NCBI RefSeq assembly: GCF_009720625.1
Contig: NZ_CP046266.1
Coordinates: 4,569,501 to 4,633,500, forward strand
Reading direction: 5' to 3'
DNA from: Metabacillus sediminilitoris
GTDB taxonomy: Bacteria; Bacillota; Bacilli; Bacillales; Bacillaceae
Length of the DNA stretch: 64,000 nucleotides
This document shows, piece by piece, positions 9,746 through 18,531 of this stretch; positions within the stretch are counted from its first letter, which is position 1, and the number at the start of each line of letters is the position of its first letter. The translations under genes were made by a program, and so were the position numbers. The notes under the pieces were generated by a model that was not told where the DNA came from, did not search any database, and saw only the letters and a program-made list of their open reading frames with translations.

Positions 9746-11128
9746 CTATTGTACATGGGGGTGGGTTTCTTTCGGTATCCCAGGCACATACTGCTTGCCT
9801 TTCGTGCTTGCATTAAATTCAGCTTTTGCTTTTTCCAATACATTGTCTTTGTTTAACAACAAGTCATAGGCTGTCAGTGCCATCGTTTTTGCAGCATAAT
9901 GCATACCTTTTATACCAATGGAAGAACCGAAACTTGCGGTTGCCTGCCACGTATGAAATTGGACTCCTGCTGGAGCACATGTTGTCATGATTTGTCCAAC
10001 AGGTTTTATCCAACAAACATCACCTACATCTGTCGAAGCCCCAAATGTCGTTCCTATTAAGGATTTGTTGTTCAGACAATTGGTTGGAAGCAATTCCTCA
10101 ACTTCATTTTCTATCATATTTTTTGTATTTAAGGTGCCCGCTAAATCTTTGGCAAAAGACTTCTCATCTTCTGTATATGTCAGCTCATTTAACTGCAGCA
10201 TATTGTCATACAGCAAATCATTTAAGATTTCATTTGGGAAAGTTTCATACGGGCTCGCCAATATCTCCCAAGTAACTTCTGTTTCAGTCATCATGGCTGC
10301 ACCTCGGGCAATCTTTTGCAATCTATTTTGCATTTCCTTTACTATGTCTTTTGTTGCGGCTCTCAAATAATACCAAACACTTGCCTCACCAGGCACAATA
10401 TTAGGTGCAAGACCTCCATTTGTAATTACATAATGTATTCTCGAACCGTCAGGAACATGTTCTCTCATGTAATTAGACCCTACATTCATAAGTTCAACAG
10501 CATCAAGTGCACTTCTTCCTGTATGAGGAGCTACTCCAGCATGTGCAGTTGTTCCTTTAAAGTAAAATTTTATTGATGTCATGGCTTGCAAACTTGAATT
10601 CGTGATTTCATTCGCTGTACCCGGGTGCCAGGTCAAGACACAATCCAAATCATCAAATGCGCCCGCTCTTGCCATAAATGTCTTTCCAGACAATAGCTCT
10701 TCAGCTGGACAGCCATAATAGCGAATTGTACCAATTAGACCTTCTTGTTCAATCGCTTTTTTTATTGCTGCTACTGCTTCAACTCCCGCTGTTCCAAGCA
10801 AATTGTGCCCGCATCCATGCCCTGGTCCATTTGGGACTACCTCTTGACGAGATGGACTAACTGTTTGCGACAATCCTGGTAAGGCATCATATTCTCCCAA
10901 TATTCCTATGATCGGTTTACCTGAACCGTATTCCGCTATAAAAGCTGTTTGAATTCCTCCGATAGATGTTTCAATCGTAAATCCCTCTTCTTTTAGTTCT
11001 ACCATTTGCAAATTTGAAGCATATTTTTCCTCATATGACATTTCGGGATGCTCCCAAATCTTTCTCGCCATATCTGAAAATGAAGCCTGATTTTCCTCTA
11101 ACCATTGCAGTAGATTTTGTTTACTCAA
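9746..11128 (-). CDS. M20-family amidohydrolase (AbgB-like)
   Basis: 460-residue cytosolic zinc amidohydrolase of the M20D type, closest in look to p-aminobenzoyl-glutamate hydrolase subunit B. Metal and catalytic motifs are seen: LGEYDALPG, GPGHGCGHNLLGTAG, CPAEE, and the dimerisation-domain segment TAHAGVAPHTGRSALDAVEL. The start is a TTG at 11128 behind AAGGAGAGG. It shares an operon with the MFS gene upstream, so it probably hydrolyses an imported amide. The true substrate is not visible from sequence. Confidence 0.82.
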   Translation of the reverse strand: MSKQNLLQWLEENQASFSDMARKIWEHPEMSYEEKYASNLQMVELKEEGFTIETSIGGIQTAFIAEYGSGKPIIGILGEYDALPGLSQTVSPSRQEVVPNGPGHGCGHNLLGTAGVEAVAAIKKAIEQEGLIGTIRYYGCPAEELLSGKTFMARAGAFDDLDCVLTWHPGTANEITNSSLQAMTSIKFYFKGTTAHAGVAPHTGRSALDAVELMNVGSNYMREHVPDGSRIHYVITNGGLAPNIVPGEASVWYYLRAATKDIVKEMQNRLQKIARGAAMMTETEVTWEILASPYETFPNEILNDLLYDNMLQLNELTYTEDEKSFAKDLAGTLNTKNMIENEVEELLPTNCLNNKSLIGTTFGASTDVGDVCWIKPVGQIMTTCAPAGVQFHTWQATASFGSSIGIKGMHYAAKTMALTAYDLLLNKDNVLEKAKAEFNASTKGKQYVPGIPKETHPHVQ

Positions 11129-11202
11129 TACTGACCTCTCCTTCTTATATTCTAGTTTTCATGGCTACAATTAATTTTTCATAAAGAAAGACAACTAGTC
11201 AT

Positions 11203-12450
11203 TTAGATTGATTTTCCTCCACTAATGATTACATTATTCTCAAAGGATAAGTCTCTTTTTTTATTTAAGGCCACTGCTGCTACAATGCTTAAAACTGCGC
11301 AAACAATAAGATAGATGAAAGCTGGTGTATAAGAACCGTTAAATTTTTCAATTAAATATCCCATAGCCATTGGGGCAAGGAAAGCCCCAATCATTCCCCC
11401 CAGGTTTATAATCCCTATAGCTGTACCGATATTAGTCTTTGAAATCACTTTATGCGGTAAGGAAAAGATAGTGGCAAATACGAGTCCATGAAATATTGTG
11501 CACAATGACTGAAATGTAATGACAAACGTTACAGATGGCGCATTATATAACAAATACAAACATACGATGACCAAAATAGAGCTCACAATAGCGATCAATT
11601 TTTCTTTTCCACTCAAATAAGATTGAATTAGCTGCCCACCAATAACTGTTGCAATGGCACCCGTTAGTGCTGGAATTGAAGTAAGCATTCCCATTGACAT
11701 GAGATCAAGTCCTCTAGCTCCTACTAGATAAGGAGGCATCCATGATATTAGTCCCCAAATAACTGTGCTCATTCCAAACCACATAATGGCTAACTTCCAT
11801 GTGATCGGTATTTTAATAACATCTTTAAATGAAGCTTTTTCTGAGACTTCTTCTTCAGAATGATCTTGCTTCATATTTTCTGGTTTCAGGTAATGCCAAA
11901 GCAGCCATGCAACCACAATACCTAAAATACCAATAGTCAAAAATAAATTTTTCCAGCCAATCCACACTAGTAATGGTGTCGCAATAAGCGGTGCTATTAC
12001 TCCTCCAAGTGAATTTGATGACATCATGATCGTCTGAGCTCCAGGACGTTCTTTCTTTGGAAAAGCATTGGCTATCGCTTTCGAACTTGCAGCTGGATAT
12101 GCTCCTTCACCGAGGCCAAACATAAAACGAATCACAACCATCGACATTAATGACCATGCCATCCCTGTTAAAACAGTAAAGATAGACCAAAATAAAATAG
12201 CGACTGCAATTACTTTTCTGGATCCGTATTTATCCGCCAGCCAGCCACCAGGCACTTGCATAATTGCGTATCCTGCAAAGAAACTACTAAGTACAATTCC
12301 CATCACAGAAGGACTGAGATTAAAATCCTTCGCAATTTCAACAATGCCCACATTCATTGCCATTCTGTCTAGATAAGATAAACACCATCCTAAAAATAAA
12401 AGTACAAGTATTAAGTGCCTTTTTTTATTTTCTATTAAGCTGTTTTGCAT
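11203..12450 (-). CDS. MFS transporter, anion:cation symporter type
   Basis: 415 residues with about 12 membrane segments. SYLDRMAMNVGI near residue 25, GWLADKYGSRKV (the loop 2-3 MFS motif) and RFMFGLGEGAYPAASSKAIANAFPKKER fit the ACS family (GudP/ExuT/hexuronate-type). The ribosome site AAGGGGGA precedes the ATG at 12450. It is transcribed ahead of the amidohydrolase and divergently from a regulator, so it likely imports the amidohydrolase substrate or a related organic anion. Confidence 0.85.
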   Translation of the reverse strand: MQNSLIENKKRHLILVLLFLGWCLSYLDRMAMNVGIVEIAKDFNLSPSVMGIVLSSFFAGYAIMQVPGGWLADKYGSRKVIAVAILFWSIFTVLTGMAWSLMSMVVIRFMFGLGEGAYPAASSKAIANAFPKKERPGAQTIMMSSNSLGGVIAPLIATPLLVWIGWKNLFLTIGILGIVVAWLLWHYLKPENMKQDHSEEEVSEKASFKDVIKIPITWKLAIMWFGMSTVIWGLISWMPPYLVGARGLDLMSMGMLTSIPALTGAIATVIGGQLIQSYLSGKEKLIAIVSSILVIVCLYLLYNAPSVTFVITFQSLCTIFHGLVFATIFSLPHKVISKTNIGTAIGIINLGGMIGAFLAPMAMGYLIEKFNGSYTPAFIYLIVCAVLSIVAAVALNKKRDLSFENNVIISGGKSI

Positions 12451-12684
12451 ATTTACATATCCCCCTTTTTAGTTCACGAATAAATTCCAAAAACAAACCA
12501 ACGAAAAACGAGACATGCCACAACAAAATGCAATGTTTAAATTAACGTTTCTCCTCTCAAATAAAGTGGAATCGCTTACAAAAAAATGATAGGAAACAAT
12601 TTTCCCTTCTCTATGTTTACTAAATATTATAAAATATCAGATAAATAAACAATGTGGAATCAAACAAAGTTCAGCTCTTACCAT

Positions 12685-12698
12685 TGTTGATATCAACA
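12685..12698. promoter_or_regulatory. 14-bp palindrome in the divergent promoter region
   Basis: A perfect palindrome TGTTGATATCAACA lies directly upstream of the ribosome site of the activator gene at 12716 and within the 265-bp region shared with the divergent MFS operon. It is a candidate operator for autoregulation; no other evidence. Confidence 0.35.
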
Positions 12699-12715
12699 TC
12701 TGAGGTGAAGAAACT

Positions 12716-14524
12716 ATGCAAAATAAAAAGGTCATTCAAAAAGAGGTAACCATTGAAAATCAAAAAACACATCATGTGATGATGAATTTGATTGAAAGTT
12801 TCAAAGCAATTAGCTCTTCTCTCGAATTAGATGAAGTACTGAATAAAATTATCCATTTTGCCTTTAATATTACCGAGAACGCAGATGCCGGCTATATCCA
12901 GTTATTAGAGGAACATTCGAATCAATTAATCGTAAAATCTTTCGTTGGTTTTAACGACTCTATTAAACATTTTAAGGTAAATGTGGGTGAGTCAATTACA
13001 GGTAAGGTATATCAAGAGGGCTGTGAGTGTCTGATTGGAACAAAAAATGAGATTTATGATAATATGACCGACTTAAGCAAGGATAATTTTTCTATTCTTG
13101 AACAAGCGCACAATTCTCGAAATATTAAATCCATTTTATCAATACCTATCTCATTCCAATCGAAAAAAATAGGCGTTATCACCCTTCATTGCTTTGAGAA
13201 AGAAGATGGTCTCAGCAAGTCAGACCTTATTCTTTTACAGAGCTTCGCTGCTCAGGCTGCTATTGCCATACATAATGCCCAGCTTCACAAAGAAGTACAG
13301 GAAAGCCTAAATGAAGTCACTCATTTATCAGAAAAACTCAGAGAAGTTAACGGGTTGTTAGCAAAAAGAGGAGATATTCACAATCTTCTTACTAGGTTGT
13401 CGATTCAAAACAAAGGGCTGAATGCCATTATTTTAGAAATGAATAAAATGATGGAGAAAAGTTTTGTCTTAGCAGATTACCTGATGGGCAAATGTGTGCC
13501 TAAATACAATCCTCATGTAGCAAAAAGTCTTGATGACATCTTTCTACTCTTCACCAATAAATCTGAGCCTGCTTATGTGTTGATCTGTGATACTTTTGAA
13601 ACAGCTTGCTATATTTATCCGATAAGGTCGGGATCTATTTTTTTAGGATGTTTAATTGTCGAAGGTCATTCTCCGCTGTCACAACTCGACAAACTGATTA
13701 TTGAACAGGGAGCTCCAATACTCTCTCTTGAATTGATGAAGCTTCGGTCCCAGACCGAAATCATGTATAAGAAAACAAATGAAGCCTATCAACAATTTCT
13801 AAAAAAAAGAAAACCTCAGCAGGTAGAAATCGCTGCAGCGGATTTAGGTATACAGATCCATTACTTTCACTTGACTGCTCTCATAGAGCTTGATGGAAGC
13901 GCCGATCTTCATTCCCTTGAAAATAATGCATTACTATTGCTTAATCACCTGAAAAAGAAAATTCCATCTGAAAACACACTTCTTTTTAGCTATAACAATA
14001 AGATTACCTTTTTTTCTTCATCTATGAACACAGAGCATGAAAAATATCTCATAGAAATAATTGAAAGTAGTATCCAATTGTGGAACCAGCAGTTTACTAT
14101 TACTGCCAGATCGGGAATTTCCACTGGACAGTACTACCCAGGTCATGCTGAAGAAAATCACATAAAAGCTGAAAAAGCCCTTCTTTATCTGAAAAAACAA
14201 AAGAAAAAAGGGGTTCTTCATTATAGGGATATAGGAATCAGCCGCTTATTTTTACACCATCATACAGAAGAAATTGAAGTATTTTTACAAGAGACGTTCT
14301 CCTTGTTATGGACTGAACATAGTGAACTACTGGAAACTCTGATTACGTATGTACAGAATAACCGCTCAATGAATATAACCGCTAAAGAAATTCATATTCA
14401 CACAAACACTCTCTATAACCGAATTAAAAAAATGGAGGAAATTCTTGAATTAGATTTCAATCAGTTTGAGGACTACTTAAAAGTTCAGCTCGCTGTTTAT
14501 CTTTATAAAACCTTTATTAAATGA
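12716..14524 (+). CDS. GAF-domain PucR/CdaR-type transcriptional activator
   Basis: 602 residues. An N-terminal GAF domain (about 25-190: SLELDEVLNKIIHFAFNIT, then QSFAAQAAIAIHNAQL) is followed by a short coiled stretch, a CdaR-like middle region, and a C-terminal PucR-type HTH (about 540-600: NITAKEIHIHTNTLYNRIKKMEE). The ATG at 12716 follows GAGGTGAAG. It is divergent from the MFS/amidohydrolase operon and is its probable regulator, sensing a small ligand through GAF. Confidence 0.8.
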   Translation: MQNKKVIQKEVTIENQKTHHVMMNLIESFKAISSSLELDEVLNKIIHFAFNITENADAGYIQLLEEHSNQLIVKSFVGFNDSIKHFKVNVGESITGKVYQEGCECLIGTKNEIYDNMTDLSKDNFSILEQAHNSRNIKSILSIPISFQSKKIGVITLHCFEKEDGLSKSDLILLQSFAAQAAIAIHNAQLHKEVQESLNEVTHLSEKLREVNGLLAKRGDIHNLLTRLSIQNKGLNAIILEMNKMMEKSFVLADYLMGKCVPKYNPHVAKSLDDIFLLFTNKSEPAYVLICDTFETACYIYPIRSGSIFLGCLIVEGHSPLSQLDKLIIEQGAPILSLELMKLRSQTEIMYKKTNEAYQQFLKKRKPQQVEIAAADLGIQIHYFHLTALIELDGSADLHSLENNALLLLNHLKKKIPSENTLLFSYNNKITFFSSSMNTEHEKYLIEIIESSIQLWNQQFTITARSGISTGQYYPGHAEENHIKAEKALLYLKKQKKKGVLHYRDIGISRLFLHHHTEEIEVFLQETFSLLWTEHSELLETLITYVQNNRSMNITAKEIHIHTNTLYNRIKKMEEILELDFNQFEDYLKVQLAVYLYKTFIK

Positions 14525-14531
14525 CATAAAT

Positions 14532-14570
14532 AAACTACCCGTCTGAATTAAATACAAACTGGTAGTTTTT
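14532..14570 (+). terminator. Terminator after the GAF/PucR regulator
   Basis: Hairpin with outer arms AACTACC and GGTAGTT followed by TTTTT; it also lies downstream of the convergent chromate-transporter operon and may serve both. Confidence 0.7.
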
Positions 14571-14644
14571 ATATTTAGTAGAAACACCTTCAAAGGTAGG
14601 AATATTAACCATACCCATTAGAAATGAATCAAATTGATTGGTTA

Positions 14645-15202
14645 TTATGAAAACATAACGATTCCTACTCCTCCAGATAAAAGAATCACAAACATCGGGT
14701 GCCACTTTAATTTGATTAATGCAAATAATGATAAGCCAAATACAACGAATAGGAACATTGATTGCCACGATAAATTCAGACTGATTACATGATTAGAAAT
14801 GGCAAACTTGATTGCGGAATAAAAAATAAGTCCTAACACAACTGGTCGTAAACCATAAAATGCTGCTTCTACCATCCTATTTTTATAAAATTTACTAAAT
14901 AAAACGGCAATAATGATAATCAGAATGAAGGATGGAAGGACAATCCCTAATGTTGAGACAACCGATCCTAGGATTCCCGCCTGAGAATAACCTACTAATA
15001 TTGCACTATTTGTTGCAATTGGCCCTGGTGCCATGCCTGCGATCGCAATAATATCTGTAAATTCTTGAGTTGTCATCCAGCCATGATTAACAGTCTCCAT
15101 CTCAATAACAGGAATAATTGCATAACCTCCCCCAAAGGAAATGAAGCCAATTAAAAAGAATGTCATGAACAAATCCAAAAGCAAAAAGATCATCCCCCAC
15201 AT
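14645..15202 (-). CDS. Chromate transporter half, second subunit of pair
   Basis: About 185 residues, one CHR domain with roughly six membrane segments. Motifs are FGGGYAIIPVIEMETVN at the first helix and GMAPGPIATNSAILVGY. Short single-domain CHR proteins work in pairs, and the partner lies just upstream. The start is uncertain: the ATG at 15202 has no good ribosome site, and a GTGGGGG run precedes the ATG at 15193. Chromate is the family substrate name; the physiological anion is unknown. Confidence 0.82.
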   Translation of the reverse strand: MWGMIFLLLDLFMTFFLIGFISFGGGYAIIPVIEMETVNHGWMTTQEFTDIIAIAGMAPGPIATNSAILVGYSQAGILGSVVSTLGIVLPSFILIIIIAVLFSKFYKNRMVEAAFYGLRPVVLGLIFYSAIKFAISNHVISLNLSWQSMFLFVVFGLSLFALIKLKWHPMFVILLSGGVGIVMFS

Positions 15203-15247
15203 TTATTCATGTTTATCTTTGAATAACCCAGTTCAACTTACTCATGT

Positions 15248-15856
15248 TTATATTGCAGTATCCTTTTTGCATTCTCCTTTAGCAGAAATCATTTTTCCGC
15301 TATTATCCAATTTATCTTTAATTAACATTAGGATGATTCCAATCACCATTCCTCCTAATATAACGAATAGAGGATGAATGTTTATAAATAAGAGGATTAG
15401 TAATGCTATGACAAAAACGATAAAGGTAGAATAATCAAGAATAGATGTTTTGCCTATTTTAATTCCTGCATAAACAATCAATGCTACAATCGAAGCTCTA
15501 CTCGACATAAATGCTGCTTCTACTACTGAATTACCCCTAAAAAACATATATAAAAAACCCAATATTAATACGATTGTAAAAGTAGGTAGTAAGATACCTA
15601 TCATTGCTGCAATTGAACCTCTTACTCCACCAAATCGATACCCGATGAAAATAGCTGTGTTAACAGCTATTGCACCAGGAACTGACTGTGCTAATGCGAA
15701 AACATCGGTTATATCTTCCCTTTTTAACCATTTTTTATTATCAACTACTTCTTTTTCAATTTCGGGTATTAATGCATAACCGCCCCCGAATGTTACTGGG
15801 CTCAGCTTAAAAAAGAACCAAAAAATTGCGAAGGATCGTTTCCATAGCTTACTCAT
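15248..15856 (-). CDS. Chromate transporter half, first subunit of pair
   Basis: 202 residues with one CHR domain: VTFGGGYALIPEIEKEVVD, then AQSVPGAIAVNTAIFIGYRFGG. The start ATG at 15856 is preceded by AAGGAGAAGA, which an upstream in-frame start would translate as an odd Arg-rich run. With the 185-residue partner 45 bp downstream it makes the usual inverted-topology pair. It lies downstream of the LysR gene behind a palindrome at 15967-15989. Confidence 0.85.
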   Translation of the reverse strand: MSKLWKRSFAIFWFFFKLSPVTFGGGYALIPEIEKEVVDNKKWLKREDITDVFALAQSVPGAIAVNTAIFIGYRFGGVRGSIAAMIGILLPTFTIVLILGFLYMFFRGNSVVEAAFMSSRASIVALIVYAGIKIGKTSILDYSTFIVFVIALLILLFINIHPLFVILGGMVIGIILMLIKDKLDNSGKMISAKGECKKDTAI

Positions 15857-15966
15857 TCTTCTCCTTCTTTCTCTAACAATCTTTGAAATGAAAATAATCA
15901 TTTAAAGAATATCTTACTAATAATGTATCAATAATAGGAGGTATGGTAAATTCGAATAATGTTATA

Positions 15967-15989
15967 AGCTATAACGAATCGTTATAGCT
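15967..15989. promoter_or_regulatory. 23-bp interrupted palindrome, candidate LysR operator
   Basis: Perfect 11-bp arms (AGCTATAACGA and its complement) flank a single A, about 110 bp upstream of the transporter pair. The centre contains the LysR-type T-N11-A core TAACGAATCGTTA. It lies between the LysR-type gene and the transporter operon, both on the minus strand. There is no T-run, so it is not a terminator. Confidence 0.6.
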
Positions 15990-16045
15990 ATACAGCTAAC
16001 ATATTCAATTTCATTTTATTTTAATAAGAATACATATCTAAAAAA

Positions 16046-16084
16046 AGCTGCCTTTCACCTAATGATTTGGTGACAGACAGCTAA
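16046..16084 (-). terminator. Terminator after the LysR-type gene
   Basis: Imperfect hairpin with arms AGCTGTCTGTCACC and GGTGAAAGGCAGCT (minus strand), followed by a T-run, directly after the stop of the LysR-type gene. Confidence 0.8.
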
Positions 16085-16091
16085 AAACTGA

Positions 16092-16988
16092 TTATGTAGA
16101 ATATGTTTTTTGAAATAAAAAATCACGAAATACTTTAACAGATTTCTGGATAATATAATCTTTCTTTTGGACAACCCATAGGTTTCTTTTAAAATCAATG
16201 CCCTCAATTGGCAATGCCTTTAATGAACCCTCTTTTAGTTCTTTTTCAATGGCCAATTTCGATAGAATGCTTATACCTAAATTCTCTTCAACAGCACCCT
16301 TTATTGCTTGCGTGCTCCCAAACTCCATATAAACATGAAGTTGATCTAGCAGATTATGTTGTTTGAGAATTTCCTCCACTAACACTCTAATTCCAGAGTT
16401 TTCTTCTCTCCATATTAATTTCTCAGTTAAAACATCTCGTAATGGCACATTACGATTATTTTTCCATTTATGTTTTGCAGCGAAAACGACCATCGGCTCA
16501 TCTTGGGCAAATTTCGTTACTTTAAAGTTCTCACCTTTTACTTCACCTTCTACTAATGCAATGTGTATTTGATCCTTTTCAAGCTGAGCAAGAATGGTCG
16601 GTGTACTTCCTATTTTCAATGTAATCTCTATTTGTGGAAAGTTCTTTTTAAATTCCCCTAATAGCTTTGGCAATAAATACTCTCCAATTGTGAGTGATGC
16701 ACCGATATTTAAAGCTAATTTCACTTTATTTTTTATTTGACTGACAATAACAAGTGATTGATGATAATCATTGACTATTTTTTTTGCAATTGGATATAAT
16801 GCTTTTCCGCTTTCCGTTAAGATGAGCTTTCCATTGTTGCGTTCAAATAATAATGTTTCATAGTTTTCCTCTAGCAAGTGAATTTGTTTTGAAACTGCTG
16901 GTTGTGATAAGTATCTTTTCTTTGCAGCTTTATTTATGCTGCCTTCTTCTACTACAAGACAAAAAACCTCAAGGTTTTCAATCTTCAT
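16092..16988 (-). CDS. LysR-family transcriptional regulator
   Basis: 298 residues. An N-terminal winged HTH (MKIENLEVFCLVVEEGS, KKRYLSQPAVSKQIHLLE) is followed by a LysR substrate-binding domain. It resembles the CysL/YwfK-like branch. It sits immediately upstream of the chromate-type transporter pair on the same strand, with an operator-like palindrome between, so it probably controls that pair. The inducer is unknown. Confidence 0.88.
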   Translation of the reverse strand: MKIENLEVFCLVVEEGSINKAAKKRYLSQPAVSKQIHLLEENYETLLFERNNGKLILTESGKALYPIAKKIVNDYHQSLVIVSQIKNKVKLALNIGASLTIGEYLLPKLLGEFKKNFPQIEITLKIGSTPTILAQLEKDQIHIALVEGEVKGENFKVTKFAQDEPMVVFAAKHKWKNNRNVPLRDVLTEKLIWREENSGIRVLVEEILKQHNLLDQLHVYMEFGSTQAIKGAVEENLGISILSKLAIEKELKEGSLKALPIEGIDFKRNLWVVQKKDYIIQKSVKVFRDFLFQKTYST

Positions 16989-17062
16989 TTCATCACCACT
17001 TTAGGTTATTTTTCCTGCCAACATTCTCATTTAGTCTAAAGTTCATACTTTTTTAGTCCATG

Positions 17063-17698
17063 TTAAAATTCCTTCGAAGAAAAAGGTAAAAAGAATTTTA
17101 CTCCGCGCTTATTAATCGGTAAAACCTTCATATCAGCAATTAAATGACTACTATAACTAAGCAAACATGTTAGAAATATGCCCTCGATTCGAATCGAAGC
17201 TTCAAAATAATGAGCAATAAAAGCAAAAAATCCAATTCCTAATAGTGAGTGAGTGTAGCTTCGATGAGGGAGAAAGGAAGCAATAATAATATAAATACCT
17301 AATAAAATCAGCCATATTTCTTGTAATGAAATACCTCCCGCCAGCACACCTAAACCGGTAATTGTTAACATATGCCTTTGCTTAATATAGGAAGCAATCA
17401 CAATGATAGCTACGCCTGCGCCAATACCTAACCACCTTTCACTACCTGTTCCTTCAAAAAAAATATAGACAATCATCATTAAGCCGATTAATTGTGCGAC
17501 AGATCGAATTAACGTATGTGAAAATGTAATTTTATTACTTAGTTTCCCATCAATATCAATATCAGGAATCAGTCCCGCTAATCCACCCAATCCTACAAGT
17601 AATAAAGTTGTAGTCGGATCAGCGTGAACTGTCTGGGCAACGACAAACCCTGTTCCAGCTCCGATTGTTGCATGTGCAGTCCCGTTCAATTTATCCAC
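17063..17698 (-). CDS. YdjM-like membrane-bound metal-dependent hydrolase
   Basis: 211 residues with about six membrane segments. Conserved His/Asp residues occur in GLIPDIDIDGKLSNK, FSHTLIRS, LPHRSYTHSLLG and SSHLIADM, which is the DUF457/YdjM pattern. The family is associated with membrane-bound metal-dependent hydrolase activity, but no substrate is established. It stands alone with the divergent alkyltransferase-like gene upstream. Confidence 0.75.
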   Translation of the reverse strand: MDKLNGTAHATIGAGTGFVVAQTVHADPTTTLLLVGLGGLAGLIPDIDIDGKLSNKITFSHTLIRSVAQLIGLMMIVYIFFEGTGSERWLGIGAGVAIIVIASYIKQRHMLTITGLGVLAGGISLQEIWLILLGIYIIIASFLPHRSYTHSLLGIGFFAFIAHYFEASIRIEGIFLTCLLSYSSHLIADMKVLPINKRGVKFFLPFSSKEF

Positions 17699-17930
17699 CT
17701 ATTTCTCTATAAATTTGCATTAAAATTATAGTATACATGAAAATAAGCGGGATAAAGGTAGTGTTTTTTCAAAATGCACTACCTTTTACATTTCGTTGAT
17801 AAATCGTTATGATATACCAAAGCTTATCGGACATCTTACATGCTGTCATTCCTTATGCATTTGCTTCCTAGTATGACATTATGCCGTTCATGTTTCTTGA
17901 TTAAAATGTTTTAGAAGTGAGGAAATAATT

Positions 17931-18260
17931 ATGCTCTCCTTTACAGAAAGAACGATCAATATTATTAAGAATATCCCCCCCGGAAAGGTCATGACTTATG
18001 GACAAATTGCAAGGTTGGCCGGCAGTCCAAGAGGAGCAAGACAAGTCGTCCGAATACTTCATTCGATGAGTGCAAAATATCATCTTCCTTGGCACAGAGT
18101 GATTAATTCAAAAGGAGAGATTGGCTTAAAGGAAAATGAAGCCATTTCTGCTCAAAAACAATTTCTCGAAGATGAAGGGATTGTATTCAATAAAAACCAT
18201 GTTATTGACCTAAAATTATATCAATTTCATCCAGAACATGAATCCGAAGATTGGATATAA
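17931..18260 (+). CDS. atl: Alkyltransferase-like protein (ATL), Cys replaced by Trp
   Basis: 109 residues, the C-terminal DNA-binding half of an O6-methylguanine methyltransferase: PPGKVMTYGQIARLAG (helix-turn-helix), SPRGARQVVRIL (the arginine finger) and PWHRVINSKGEIG. The active-site motif reads PWHRV instead of PCHRV, so it cannot accept the alkyl group. ATL proteins bind O6-alkylguanine and flag it for nucleotide excision repair. The ribosome site is AGTGAGGAAA. It is monocistronic. Confidence 0.88.
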   Translation: MLSFTERTINIIKNIPPGKVMTYGQIARLAGSPRGARQVVRILHSMSAKYHLPWHRVINSKGEIGLKENEAISAQKQFLEDEGIVFNKNHVIDLKLYQFHPEHESEDWI

Positions 18261-18531
18261 TGGTGACTTGTAGAATTAAGAGCAAGATATCAGCGATTAC
18301 GATTACGATTAGTCAGTTAAAAGATTTTTTTCCACTAAACTTTGATTTCCCTTTAAAAGTTGCTACTATTAATACAAATAATACCAATAATTAGGTTAAG
18401 CGATACGTTCATAAGAGGGATTTTCTTCATCTACCTAGACTTTTCAGGCTTTTACAAGCAGTTAATCTCCTGCCTAGTCTTTTAAAACCGGGATATTACT
18501 GCCTGATAATCTCTAACAAAGGAGACAAGTT

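Noticed and set aside
14535..14768. 77-codon minus-strand ORF overlapping the chromate transporter end
   Set aside because: Out of frame with the CHR-domain gene and lacks a ribosome site; runs over the terminator.
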